From: Lachnospiraceae bacterium
Lineage (GTDB): Bacteria > Bacillota > Clostridia > Lachnospirales > Lachnospiraceae
NCBI GenBank assembly: GCA_910575155.1
Contig: CAJTDX010000001.1
Location: 153,350-217,349 of the forward strand
Length of the DNA: 64,000 nt
Direction of reading: 5' to 3'
The notes beneath the pieces were generated by a model. It saw only the letters and a program-made list of their open reading frames with translations, did not search any database and was not told the DNA's origin. Below are positions 47,461 through 56,230 of this stretch, in pieces (the stretch's first letter is position 1; the number at the start of each line of letters is the position of its first letter). The translations under genes were made by a program, and so were the position numbers.

Positions 47461-48329
47461 ATAATTGTACTCCTTAGTTCTTTTTCTTCTTCCATCGCTT
47501 GACTGAAATCTTTTTTCTGCAAAATACCATTTTTATACAAATATAGACTGGTAATATTTAAAAATGCCGGTCTGATTTTATAGTATGCCGCGCCTGGCTT
47601 AATCACTTTGTAATATATATTTTTTTTATAGATCCTGTTAATCTCATCCACAATACGGATTTTACTGATCAATTCATTTCCACACACATTTAAAATATGA
47701 AAATCACATTCCTCCCACCGTTTAATAAGTTGATAAATACACTCACAGAGTTCAAATAATGGAATAAATTTTCTGTAATAAGGATGATAAATTTCTACCT
47801 CAGCCCCGGTTTCTTCACATTTTTTACAATATTGAACAAACTTATCTTCCATGGAAAATACATAAGACGGCCTTATTGATTTAAAATCTTTATTGTTTTC
47901 AAAATACTTTTCCACTTCCAATTTCATTCTTCCATAGTTTGATGTTGGCGCAGGAACCGATGATTCATCAAAAATTTTGTGTTCATCAAATCCGTATACA
48001 ATATCGCTTGACAAATATATAACCTTCTTATTTTGCCCCAATGCCTCGCTGATAAATCTGATTGTGCCGCTGACATTGACTTTCCTTACTTCTTTTTCAT
48101 TTTTATCGCAATCCTCCGCATTTAGATTTGCGGCCGCGAAGATAACATAATCAACAGTTCGAAGAAACGAAAAATCAAAATTGTCTATGCAGGAAAGATC
48201 CAGATACACTGCGTTATCATTTTCTAATCTCCGGCTTGTATACGTTACGTTCCATTGTCTGCTCTGCAGATAGTTGATAAGATTTTTCCCAATATGCCCC
48301 GTGCTTCCGACAACTAATACATTTTTCAT
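47454..48329 (-). CDS. SDR NAD-dependent epimerase/reductase (RmlD-like)
   Basis: The 291-aa protein has the NAD-binding motif VLVVGSTGHIGKNLI and IYLSSDIVYGF, then SNYGRMKLEVE with the YxxxK catalytic pair. It lies one gene from the ColD-like 3-dehydratase. A reductase for the 4-keto-3,6-dideoxy sugar is therefore the most economical role, as ColC does for colitose. The C-terminal 60 residues are less typical. It overlaps its neighbours by 1 and 7 bp. Confidence 0.82.
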   Translation of the reverse strand: MKNVLVVGSTGHIGKNLINYLQSRQWNVTYTSRRLENDNAVYLDLSCIDNFDFSFLRTVDYVIFAAANLNAEDCDKNEKEVRKVNVSGTIRFISEALGQNKKVIYLSSDIVYGFDEHKIFDESSVPAPTSNYGRMKLEVEKYFENNKDFKSIRPSYVFSMEDKFVQYCKKCEETGAEVEIYHPYYRKFIPLFELCECIYQLIKRWEECDFHILNVCGNELISKIRIVDEINRIYKKNIYYKVIKPGAAYYKIRPAFLNITSLYLYKNGILQKKDFSQAMEEEKELRSTIIW

Positions 48330-49327
48330 TATATTTCCTTCATAATATACTTCTTTACAATTTGCATTGCCCTGAAATCCAAAAAATACATACGATATTT
48401 CCAGGGAATATTACATAAAAAGAACTTATATGCGTGAAACAGATTAAAAACATATTGTTTATAGTCTAAATACCTGCTTTCCATATAATAGTGTCTGCAA
48501 AGGCTTTCTCTTGCAAGTGTTCCCTTCAGCGTTGACGATACTCCCTCTGCACACTTATCAAACTGGTGTAATATCATCTCACTTTTCTCATTTAAACTTA
48601 AAGGAAGATGCTCAATGAATACAATTGCATTACTCAATAATCGTTCCCGCCCTTTTGGCATAAACCAGGCATTCTCTTCCTTCACAGTAGTAAATGATTT
48701 TTCATGAGATAAACTGACTGCATAATCATTCCTGCTATACCAAACACTTTCATGTATCATGCCATCGTTTTTTACAAGCAGCTCTGCCATCAAAAAATCT
48801 AATGGAAAGTTACCATATTTTTCCGCATTACTATATTTCATATAGTCAATTTTTTTATATTCTGACGTCTTAAAAAAGAAACCCGTAGGATGCGCAAACC
48901 GTATGGCAACGTTTCTAATAGCTTCAGCACCCTTTTCGTATATCTTGAATGGTTCGTTAAATCCACCATCTGAGCAGCCTGCTCCCACATTCTGATTACA
49001 TGCCAGATTATCCATCAATGTTGAAATTTTTTTATTATCAAACATTTCCATTTCCGTAGCGTACATGGAATAAATCCCGTCTCCCACGCTGATACACTCT
49101 ACCATCCCCCGGACCATTCCCGCATGGGCAGAAGGTTTGACAATTTTCAACCTGCTGTCTTCTAATGTGGATATAAATGTTTCCATCTGACTGTCCGTAC
49201 TGTCATCATATACAACAATTTGCAGCCTTTGATCCGTGCTTTCTAAAATTGATTCTATTGCATATTTTATAATTTCAAATCTTTTATAATAATTAAAGCA
49301 TATGCTTAAAATATAACTTTTCGCCAT
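48329..49327 (-). CDS. GT2 family glycosyltransferase
   Basis: The 332-aa protein has a GT-A N-terminal domain: YILSICFNYYKRFEIIKYAIESIL, QIVVYDDSTDSQMETF and a later acidic patch YATEMEMF in place of a clear DxD. The C-terminal third is helical and carries aromatic, basic patches but no membrane span. GGGGCG lies close to the ATG. Donor and acceptor cannot be assigned. Confidence 0.78.
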   Translation of the reverse strand: MAKSYILSICFNYYKRFEIIKYAIESILESTDQRLQIVVYDDSTDSQMETFISTLEDSRLKIVKPSAHAGMVRGMVECISVGDGIYSMYATEMEMFDNKKISTLMDNLACNQNVGAGCSDGGFNEPFKIYEKGAEAIRNVAIRFAHPTGFFFKTSEYKKIDYMKYSNAEKYGNFPLDFLMAELLVKNDGMIHESVWYSRNDYAVSLSHEKSFTTVKEENAWFMPKGRERLLSNAIVFIEHLPLSLNEKSEMILHQFDKCAEGVSSTLKGTLARESLCRHYYMESRYLDYKQYVFNLFHAYKFFLCNIPWKYRMYFLDFRAMQIVKKYIMKEI

Positions 49328-49328
49328 T

Positions 49329-49835
49329 TTACGCCCCTTCCTTTTTTAGATGAAAGACAACGTCCATCAATGAGAGAACTTTTTTGTCAGATACCGTTTC
49401 TATATATTCTTTTATAGAATCAAATGCAAAGACGGGGGTAACTATAATAGCGTCTATTTCCTTTATATTCTGTACAGCCTGGGCATCCAGCACATCTTTA
49501 TTTCTATATGACAGCTTTTTTGAATTTGCTTCCATAAAACATGTCACTTGAACGGAAGTATTATCCAATTCCTTATCCAGAAGATCCGCCTCAATATCTG
49601 TTCCATAAATCGCAATATTGTGAATTCCGTTTTTTGACAGATCCGCCGCAATCTGTCTTCGTTCAATTAAATTGTCTGTCCACAGCGCCAGCAGATGACG
49701 ATAATCCTCCAGTTTGTTAAGCTTGTTATAACATCTTTTTTCGCTGTCCTCCCGATGTTTTCTCATCAGTATCATTAAATATAGCTCACAGATAAAAATT
49801 GCAGCTATACATACATACTTCAAAATTTTCTTCAT
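49329..49835 (-). CDS. Membrane-anchored Rossmann-like protein, 168 aa
   Basis: The 168-aa protein has one N-terminal membrane segment (residues 4-24: ILKYVCIAAIFICELYLMIL) followed by charged linker and a Rossmann-like domain (about 70-155: HNIAIYGTDIEADLLDKEL, then DAIIVTPVFAFDS). No catalytic residues are recognised. It matches the extra domains carried by neighbouring transferases but stands alone here. GGGAGG is 5 nt upstream. It could recruit enzymes to the membrane; this is only a guess. Confidence 0.7.
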   Translation of the reverse strand: MKKILKYVCIAAIFICELYLMILMRKHREDSEKRCYNKLNKLEDYRHLLALWTDNLIERRQIAADLSKNGIHNIAIYGTDIEADLLDKELDNTSVQVTCFMEANSKKLSYRNKDVLDAQAVQNIKEIDAIIVTPVFAFDSIKEYIETVSDKKVLSLMDVVFHLKKEGA

Positions 49836-49881
49836 GATATCCTCCCTGTTTTATTGTGTCATTAGATATTACACGGAAATA

Positions 49882-50238
49882 TTAAAAATTATATACAAAA
49901 TCAGGAAGCACAAAATTAGGATCTTCCGGCTGTTCATCTGTTTCTTCTGTATTCACAAAAGTGCTGAGTTGGCGTGATTTGAATGTCGAAACTGTTAATA
50001 ACTGCTGTATATCCTGAAATAGTTCTTCTGACAAAAAATGTTCTATTTGTCTTTCTAATTCATTCATACTATCGAAATCATATTCCAAAATATACTGTTC
50101 GCCCATATCACACGTAATCCAATAGCTTTCACATTCTTTGTTTATACACGGCAAGATATGATCTGTTAGATTTTCAGAAGCATTAGAATATGCCCATCCC
50201 TTTAAAAGGTTCTTTTCTTTCATGTCAGTCAAGTTCAT
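49882..50238 (-). CDS. Small protein coupled to carbamoyltransferase, 118 aa
   Basis: Not recognised. The 118-aa acidic protein ends in PNFVLPDFVYNF and has Cys at about residues 31 and 35 and one at 44. The start at 50238 has GGAGGG 6 nt upstream and lies inside the 3' end of the carbamoyltransferase gene, overlapping by 14 bp, so the two are translationally coupled. It may be an accessory subunit for the carbamoyl transfer or the following step. Confidence 0.6.
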   Translation of the reverse strand: MNLTDMKEKNLLKGWAYSNASENLTDHILPCINKECESYWITCDMGEQYILEYDFDSMNELERQIEHFLSEELFQDIQQLLTVSTFKSRQLSTFVNTEETDEQPEDPNFVLPDFVYNF

Positions 50239-52069
50239 ACATATCCCTCCAATCACCTTCATCAGCAAATTCTGGTTGTTTATCTTTATATAAAATTGCA
50301 TTTTCCAAAATCAAAACATCCATTCCTGTACGCATAAAACAGGTATAAGCATCACGCAAAGAACAAACAATAGGATCTCCTCTGACGTTAAATGAAGTAT
50401 TTACTAATATGGCATATCCGGTTTTCTTTTCATATTCATGTAAAATATCATATAATTTGGAGTTCGTATCTTTGTTAACGGTCTGAATCCTTGCACTATA
50501 ATCAACATGCGTAATCGCTGGTATATCAGAACGAGGCATAGAGATTACTTTTAACATATCTTCTCCATATTCCTGTAGTAACTTTTCAATATCAAACTCT
50601 GTCCTTCGTGTTTCTCTTACTTTTCCCACTTTCAACATATAAGGACTGTTACTGCATAAATCAAAATATTCATTTGATTTTTCTTCTAATACAATAGGGG
50701 CAAAGGGACGAAAAGACTCCCGGTATTTAATTTTGAGATTAATATGTGATTGCATGTCACTGGAAAGGCAACCAGCAATTATACTTCTGTTGCCTAACGC
50801 ACGCGGGCCAAACTCCATACGTCCTTGGAACAAACCAATCACATTATTCTCTGTCAGCAAATCTGCAATCTTTTCTGCACGTTCACTCTCTTTTAATATT
50901 GTATATGGAATATTTCTATCATCTAGCCAACTGTAGATCTCTTTGTTGGAATAAGACGGACCTAACAAACTGCCCTTCTGGCTGTCATTAGCATTAACAA
51001 TACGCATATTGTTAAAATATGCATAATAGGCATATAAAGCGGCTCCCAAAGCTCCTCCGGCATCTCCCGCGGCTGGTTGGATCCAAATATTTTTAAATAT
51101 TTTCTCATTTTGTAATTTTCCATTTGCAACGCAGTTTAAACCAACGCCGCCAGCAATGACTAAATTTTCAATATTCTTTCCATATTTTTCTTTTGCATGT
51201 AATGCAAAAGAAATTATAATTTCTTCCGTAATTTTTTGAACAGAAGCTGCAATATCCATTTCCCTTTGGGTTATTCGGCTTTCTGGTAATCTCTTTTTTC
51301 CTTGAAAAAGTTTAGAAAACATATCTTCGTTTATCATTGTTCCGCCACGATAAAAATCAAAATATGAAAGATTCAATCTATATGATCCATCTTGTTTTAT
51401 ATCTATTATGTTCTCTTTAATCAACTCATAATATCTCGGTTTTCCATAAGGAGCCAAACCCATAAATTTATAATCTCCGGAATTTACCTTAAAACCACAA
51501 AAGTAAGTAAACGCGCTATACAAAAGACCCAAAGAATGAGGATACTTGATAGTCTCACATAAATTAATTTTGTTGCCTTCGCCAATGCCAATTGCCGTTG
51601 TTGTCCATTCCCCCACTCCGTCAACGGTCAATATAACAGCTTTTTCAAAAGGAGACGGATAAAATGCGGATGCAGCATGGGATATGTGATGTTGTACCGT
51701 CAAAAGTTTTCCATGTTTTCCCAAACATCCAATTGCTCGTTCTAAATCTTTATGTATCCATAACTTATATGCAAACATTTTTTCAAAAGATCTGTCAATT
51801 AATTGATCCGAATCATGCCCTAAAGCAACCGCATTTGATAAAAAACGGTTTAACGTAAGAAAGGGCTGATCGTAGTAAATTACTGCATCAATATCTTCAC
51901 CTTTAATGTCTGCCTCTTTTAAAACATATTCAATCGCTTTTTGCGGAATATGAGGATCATGTTTTCTGCGCGTGAATCTTTCCTCTTGCGCAGCAGCTAC
52001 TATGTTTCCATCCTGGATCAGCGCGGCTGCTGAATCATGGTACAGACCGGAAATTCCTAAAATATACAT
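50225..52069 (-). CDS. Carbamoyltransferase (NodU/CmcH family)
   Basis: The 614-aa enzyme moves a carbamoyl group from carbamoyl phosphate, via carbamoyl-AMP, to a sugar hydroxyl. The N-terminal ASKHA-like domain has ILGISGLYHDSAAALI and VQHHISHAASAFYPSPF; VIAGGVGLNCVANGKL is in the middle. The C-terminal YrdC-like domain has QGRMEFGPRALGNRSI and ILVNTSFNVRGDPIV. Length and motifs are complete. It lies between the SGNH-hydrolase gene and a small coupled ORF. Confidence 0.94.
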   Translation of the reverse strand: MYILGISGLYHDSAAALIQDGNIVAAAQEERFTRRKHDPHIPQKAIEYVLKEADIKGEDIDAVIYYDQPFLTLNRFLSNAVALGHDSDQLIDRSFEKMFAYKLWIHKDLERAIGCLGKHGKLLTVQHHISHAASAFYPSPFEKAVILTVDGVGEWTTTAIGIGEGNKINLCETIKYPHSLGLLYSAFTYFCGFKVNSGDYKFMGLAPYGKPRYYELIKENIIDIKQDGSYRLNLSYFDFYRGGTMINEDMFSKLFQGKKRLPESRITQREMDIAASVQKITEEIIISFALHAKEKYGKNIENLVIAGGVGLNCVANGKLQNEKIFKNIWIQPAAGDAGGALGAALYAYYAYFNNMRIVNANDSQKGSLLGPSYSNKEIYSWLDDRNIPYTILKESERAEKIADLLTENNVIGLFQGRMEFGPRALGNRSIIAGCLSSDMQSHINLKIKYRESFRPFAPIVLEEKSNEYFDLCSNSPYMLKVGKVRETRRTEFDIEKLLQEYGEDMLKVISMPRSDIPAITHVDYSARIQTVNKDTNSKLYDILHEYEKKTGYAILVNTSFNVRGDPIVCSLRDAYTCFMRTGMDVLILENAILYKDKQPEFADEGDWRDMYELD

Positions 52070-53932
52070 TTATTCTTCCTTCCTTTCCAAATAGTATCCA
52101 CGAATTAGTAATTCATATATCTCTTTTGCTATTATTTTGTTCGCAAAGCTGCGTACATGCATTAAATCTATATATGCATTATCAATATCATCAAAAATAG
52201 AACGCATATCGTATACATAATCAATATCTTTTAGCTTATTTGAAATACCATTTTGGAATACTTCATTTTCTATCCACATTTTTTCGTAAATATCATCAAA
52301 AAATTCTGGATTATTATTTTCAATATACATACTAAACCAAGTTAATAACTCCTGATCTTTTTCCATGAAATTTGATTTTGTAAAAAAATTAGGTTGTAAT
52401 ATAGAGATATACTTAATGGAAAGCGCTTCACATATAGCTTTTTGCATTTTGATCTGTGAGAGCCAAAAATCACTTCGTTTTTTACTGCTCACCATTCCCC
52501 ATTCGATACATTCAGCTCTTTTCCCAAATAGATCCACATGTGAATTTAAACTGTCAAATACCACTTTTTGACGTTCATTAATAAATTGAGAATGCTCTTC
52601 ACAAATCTGACTGCTGAAAATATTATTTACACCGGAATAACTGATACATATGTCGGGCTTAAGTTCCGTTACATCACGTATCAGCTTTAATAATTCCTGA
52701 CTTACATTAAAAGCTTCAAGACCTCCATTATAAAGTTCAAAAGGAATATTATGTTCGCATAAATAATCACACAAATATTCTGGCCAGCTTTTATCTTTTA
52801 TGCCATTTTCATCTGTAGTGCTTCCTCCTAAAGTTACAATTCGCACAGGTCTTTCTTCTTTGACGGATTGACATGCCTCATTGGACCATAAATGTTTTAT
52901 AAACAATAATGAGGCTCTATACTCTGAAAATTTACCATATCCAAGTATTGGATCCAGCCCCATATGCAGTAAATTTTTTCGATATGAATAGAACAAACTA
53001 TTTGAGCCTAAGTACAAAATATTTCGTTCTGCATAATTCATTTTTACTAAAATTTCATATTGCAGCAAATTAGGTCGATCTGTCAGTAATATCATATCCG
53101 GTCTGTCACTGCCCTGATAAAAAATATCATAAATTGTTCCATCTTCTGAAATGCTTTCTCTGCTGATAATATTAGAAAATGTAACGCCAATATGTCTGAA
53201 TATTTTTTTAACAGTATTAACAGTATTTTTTTCTCCATATAGAGTCACTTTTTTGTGATATAATTCTTTTCCTAATTGTAGAAATAGGTATCTGTCAATT
53301 CTGAGATCTGAGTTTTCATCAATTACGATATCCGATAAATCAACAAATATATTTTCATCCGGACAACCATATGCATGTAACATTTTATACATATCAGCAT
53401 AATAAATACTGGCAATAATAACGGCAACTGTACCTCTCAGCTCTTTCAAAATACTTGGATGACATATCTTTTTACCCTTATGCAAAGTTCCCTCTCTATC
53501 TTTATCAGAGTCAAAGTAACATGATATTTTTAAGTCCGGTATATTTTTTTCTAAAATCTCTGCACGTTTTCCGCTACCATAGACAATAATATTTTCTGCA
53601 TTTATAATCTGTTTTTTTATAGTCTCATAAGATATACATTTTTCAAGTTCAGGGTAATTCTGGACCAAATCAGTCACTTCTTTACGTAGTATAAAGGGAA
53701 CAATAATTGCAATATTATCAATATCTGCCATGATTTCTTTTATATCATAAACATGCTTGTTAAGCAGACTCTGCAATTTCTTCTTTTCCTTGGCAAATAA
53801 AAAACCTTCAAAAGAAATATTTTCCTGTATGAGCCTCATTGCGAAAATTTGAGATGATTGAAAGATGCCATATATAATTACTTTTTTATCCTTTATGAAA
53901 TTCAGATCATATTCGTACAATACGTTAGCCAT
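52070..53932 (-). CDS. Three Rossmann-like repeats fused to an SGNH hydrolase
   Basis: The 620-aa protein has three N-terminal Rossmann-like units (about residues 16-105, 112-205 and 228-320). Each starts with a strand such as KKVIIYG, NIIVYGSGKR or KKVTLYG. A C-terminal SGNH/GDSL hydrolase domain follows, with the nucleophile in LGGSTTD (S371), SYSGVNN (N436) and the Asp-His pair in DLMH (D589, H592). It may esterify or de-esterify glycan acyl groups. The start at 53932 has GGAGGA 5 nt upstream and overlaps the previous stop by 8 bp. Confidence 0.8.
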   Translation of the reverse strand: MANVLYEYDLNFIKDKKVIIYGIFQSSQIFAMRLIQENISFEGFLFAKEKKKLQSLLNKHVYDIKEIMADIDNIAIIVPFILRKEVTDLVQNYPELEKCISYETIKKQIINAENIIVYGSGKRAEILEKNIPDLKISCYFDSDKDREGTLHKGKKICHPSILKELRGTVAVIIASIYYADMYKMLHAYGCPDENIFVDLSDIVIDENSDLRIDRYLFLQLGKELYHKKVTLYGEKNTVNTVKKIFRHIGVTFSNIISRESISEDGTIYDIFYQGSDRPDMILLTDRPNLLQYEILVKMNYAERNILYLGSNSLFYSYRKNLLHMGLDPILGYGKFSEYRASLLFIKHLWSNEACQSVKEERPVRIVTLGGSTTDENGIKDKSWPEYLCDYLCEHNIPFELYNGGLEAFNVSQELLKLIRDVTELKPDICISYSGVNNIFSSQICEEHSQFINERQKVVFDSLNSHVDLFGKRAECIEWGMVSSKKRSDFWLSQIKMQKAICEALSIKYISILQPNFFTKSNFMEKDQELLTWFSMYIENNNPEFFDDIYEKMWIENEVFQNGISNKLKDIDYVYDMRSIFDDIDNAYIDLMHVRSFANKIIAKEIYELLIRGYYLERKEE

Positions 53933-54851
53933 GAAAATCCTCCACCAAAGCATCTATTCCCTGTTCAAAAGTAATTGTGGGAAACCATCCTGCATCCTGT
54001 TGTAAATTTGTGATATCAGCGCATAAATTCATGACAGGTTCAGGCGGATATGGTATTTCACCAAATCCCAATTCCATACCTGGCGCTACAATATCTCTAA
54101 TAATTTCTATATACTCCCGGAGCGGTCTTGCGGTTCCGCTTCCAAGACAATAAATGTGATTTCCGCTTACCTTCTCTCCTGCCATATAAAATGCTCTTGC
54201 GGCATCCCGTGCTTCCAGAAAGTCCCAAAGCTGCCAGGCTGGCGTAAAAGAACAATGTTCACCATTCAAAAGTTTGGTTATGGTCGAACTGATCAGAGAA
54301 TTCTTTCGGTCGTATTTCCCATATATACTAAAAATACGCATCCATATACAACTCATTCCAAGCTTTGATGATAATATCTGAGCCAATTGACCTGCTGCCA
54401 GGTGTATGATTCCATCTGCACGTACCGGACTGCAAAAGGTTTTCGGCGACAACTTTGCCGCATCATTCAAACCATATTCAGACTGTGAACCAGCTCCCAC
54501 AAATTTAGAACATTCCATAACAGATGCTGCATTTACGGCTTTCATTATCGTTTGCATATTTTTACACTTAAGGAGAATATCTTCATATCCTTCTTCATAA
54601 GTTGCTGTACGGGGCCATGCCAGATGGTAAAACACATCGCAGGAAGTTGCAATCAGATCCGGAAGTTCATCGTAGTTATCCACATCACATGGTATAATCT
54701 CTATGCGTGGATCAGAAGGAATCCTTAGAACATTTTCCGTATGAGGTCTGACAACTGCATAAATCTTCTGTATATCCTGATCTTGTAACGCAGCATTTAT
54801 TAACGCAGTGCCAATCATGCTGGTCGCTCCAGTAATTATAATTTTTTTCAT
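53925..54851 (-). CDS. NAD-dependent epimerase/reductase (CDP-sugar 4-reductase-like)
   Basis: A 308-aa extended SDR with KKIIITGATSMIGTALI (NAD site) and a Ser-Tyr catalytic region at GAGSQSEYG. The active-site lysine position is unclear: the typical YxxxK is not obvious after VRADGIIHLAAG, so the mechanism needs caution. Its place next to rfbH suggests a 4-ketoreductase such as abequose or paratose synthase. The start at 54851 has AAGGCGG 5 nt upstream; an in-frame extension to 54887 has no site. Confidence 0.78.
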   Translation of the reverse strand: MKKIIITGATSMIGTALINAALQDQDIQKIYAVVRPHTENVLRIPSDPRIEIIPCDVDNYDELPDLIATSCDVFYHLAWPRTATYEEGYEDILLKCKNMQTIMKAVNAASVMECSKFVGAGSQSEYGLNDAAKLSPKTFCSPVRADGIIHLAAGQLAQILSSKLGMSCIWMRIFSIYGKYDRKNSLISSTITKLLNGEHCSFTPAWQLWDFLEARDAARAFYMAGEKVSGNHIYCLGSGTARPLREYIEIIRDIVAPGMELGFGEIPYPPEPVMNLCADITNLQQDAGWFPTITFEQGIDALVEDFHG

Positions 54852-54883
54852 CTTTTCCGCCTTATTACCTCTCCGAATAATTC

Positions 54884-56230
54884 TCATTCATTATTCAGAG
54901 CCTGCTTTATTGTTTCTATCATATAATCAATCCTTGCATCATCCATACCCGGATAAACGCCTACCCAAAATGAATCTTTCATAATACGGTCTGTATTGTC
55001 CAAATTTCCTACAATGCGGTAGCCTTCTCCTTTTCTGCGCATCTCATCAAAACATGGATGCTTTACCAGGTTTCCAGCAAAAAGCCTTCTGGTTTGAATA
55101 CCTTTGCCTTCTATATATTTAACAGTTCTGACACAGTCCACACTGTTTTTAACGGTAAGCAAAAATCCAAACCAGCTTGGATTACTATTGGGTTGTGCTT
55201 CTGGTAAAATCACTTTATCGGAAACACACATAAGCCCATCCCGGAGACGTTTCCAATTACGTCTTCTGGTTTCAACAAATCCAGGTAATTTTTTTAGCTG
55301 TTCACATCCTATGGCAGCTTGCATATCTGTCATTTTTAAATTATATCCGAAATGACTGTATACAAATTTATGATCATATCCTTCTGGCAAGTCTCCATAT
55401 TTTCCATCAAAACGATGACCGCACATATTATCCTGACCAGATTCACACATACAATCCCGTCCCCAGTCACGGAAGGAACGGATCATCTTGTGAAGCAGAG
55501 AATTATTTGTATAGACACATCCTCCTTCTCCCATTGTCATGTGATGCGGCGGATAAAAACTAGAGGTTCCAATATCTCCAATAGTTCCAACCATACATTC
55601 TTTGCCGTTATAAGTATAGGTTCCTCCCAATGCATCACAGTTATCTTCGATCAGCCATAAATTATGTTTGTCACAAAATGATTTCACTGCGCTTAAGTCA
55701 AAGGGATTTCCAAGTGTATGTGCAAGAAAGACAGCTTTGGTCTTGGGAGAATATGCATCCTCCAACCGTTTTATGTCAATATTATATTGCGGGATTACAA
55801 CATCCAAAAATACAGGTATGGCACCATACTGGATAATTGGATTTACTGTAGTTGGAAAAGCAGCCGCAACAGTAATAACTTCATCCTGAGGTTTTATCGC
55901 GCGTTCTCCAAGTTCTTGAGAGGTAAGAGCGGCTAAGGCTATCAAATTGGCAGATGAACCGCTATTTACCAGACTTGCATAACGCACCCCCAGCCATTTT
56001 GAAAATTCCTGTTCAAATTCCTTTACAAATCTGCCAGATGTAAGCCAAAAATCAAGTACTGATTCTGTCAGACGACACATCTCTTTTTCATCATATACCC
56101 GGCCAGCATAAGGAATTTTTTTACCTGGTTCGTAAACATTCTTTTCTTCTTTGTATGTATGATAATAATCTGCCACCAAATTTAAAATTTCCTGCCGGGC
56201 ATCTTTTTCACATTCCCAATTTTGTTTCAT
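54884..56230 (-). CDS. rfbH: CDP-4-dehydro-6-deoxyglucose 3-dehydrase (E1)
   Basis: A 448-aa PLP and [2Fe-2S] enzyme that removes the C3 hydroxyl from CDP-4-keto-6-deoxyglucose. The Schiff-base lysine is replaced by His (H230 in YPPHHMTMGEGG). The iron-sulfur cysteines are visible as C260, C262 and C270 in GRDCMCESGQDNMCG. The start at 56230 has GGAGG 8 nt upstream; an ATG at 56233 is the alternative. The electron-donating partner E3 (RfbI/AscD) is not encoded in the window. It overlaps rfbG by about 23 bp. Confidence 0.93.
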   Translation of the reverse strand: MKQNWECEKDARQEILNLVADYYHTYKEEKNVYEPGKKIPYAGRVYDEKEMCRLTESVLDFWLTSGRFVKEFEQEFSKWLGVRYASLVNSGSSANLIALAALTSQELGERAIKPQDEVITVAAAFPTTVNPIIQYGAIPVFLDVVIPQYNIDIKRLEDAYSPKTKAVFLAHTLGNPFDLSAVKSFCDKHNLWLIEDNCDALGGTYTYNGKECMVGTIGDIGTSSFYPPHHMTMGEGGCVYTNNSLLHKMIRSFRDWGRDCMCESGQDNMCGHRFDGKYGDLPEGYDHKFVYSHFGYNLKMTDMQAAIGCEQLKKLPGFVETRRRNWKRLRDGLMCVSDKVILPEAQPNSNPSWFGFLLTVKNSVDCVRTVKYIEGKGIQTRRLFAGNLVKHPCFDEMRRKGEGYRIVGNLDNTDRIMKDSFWVGVYPGMDDARIDYMIETIKQALNNE

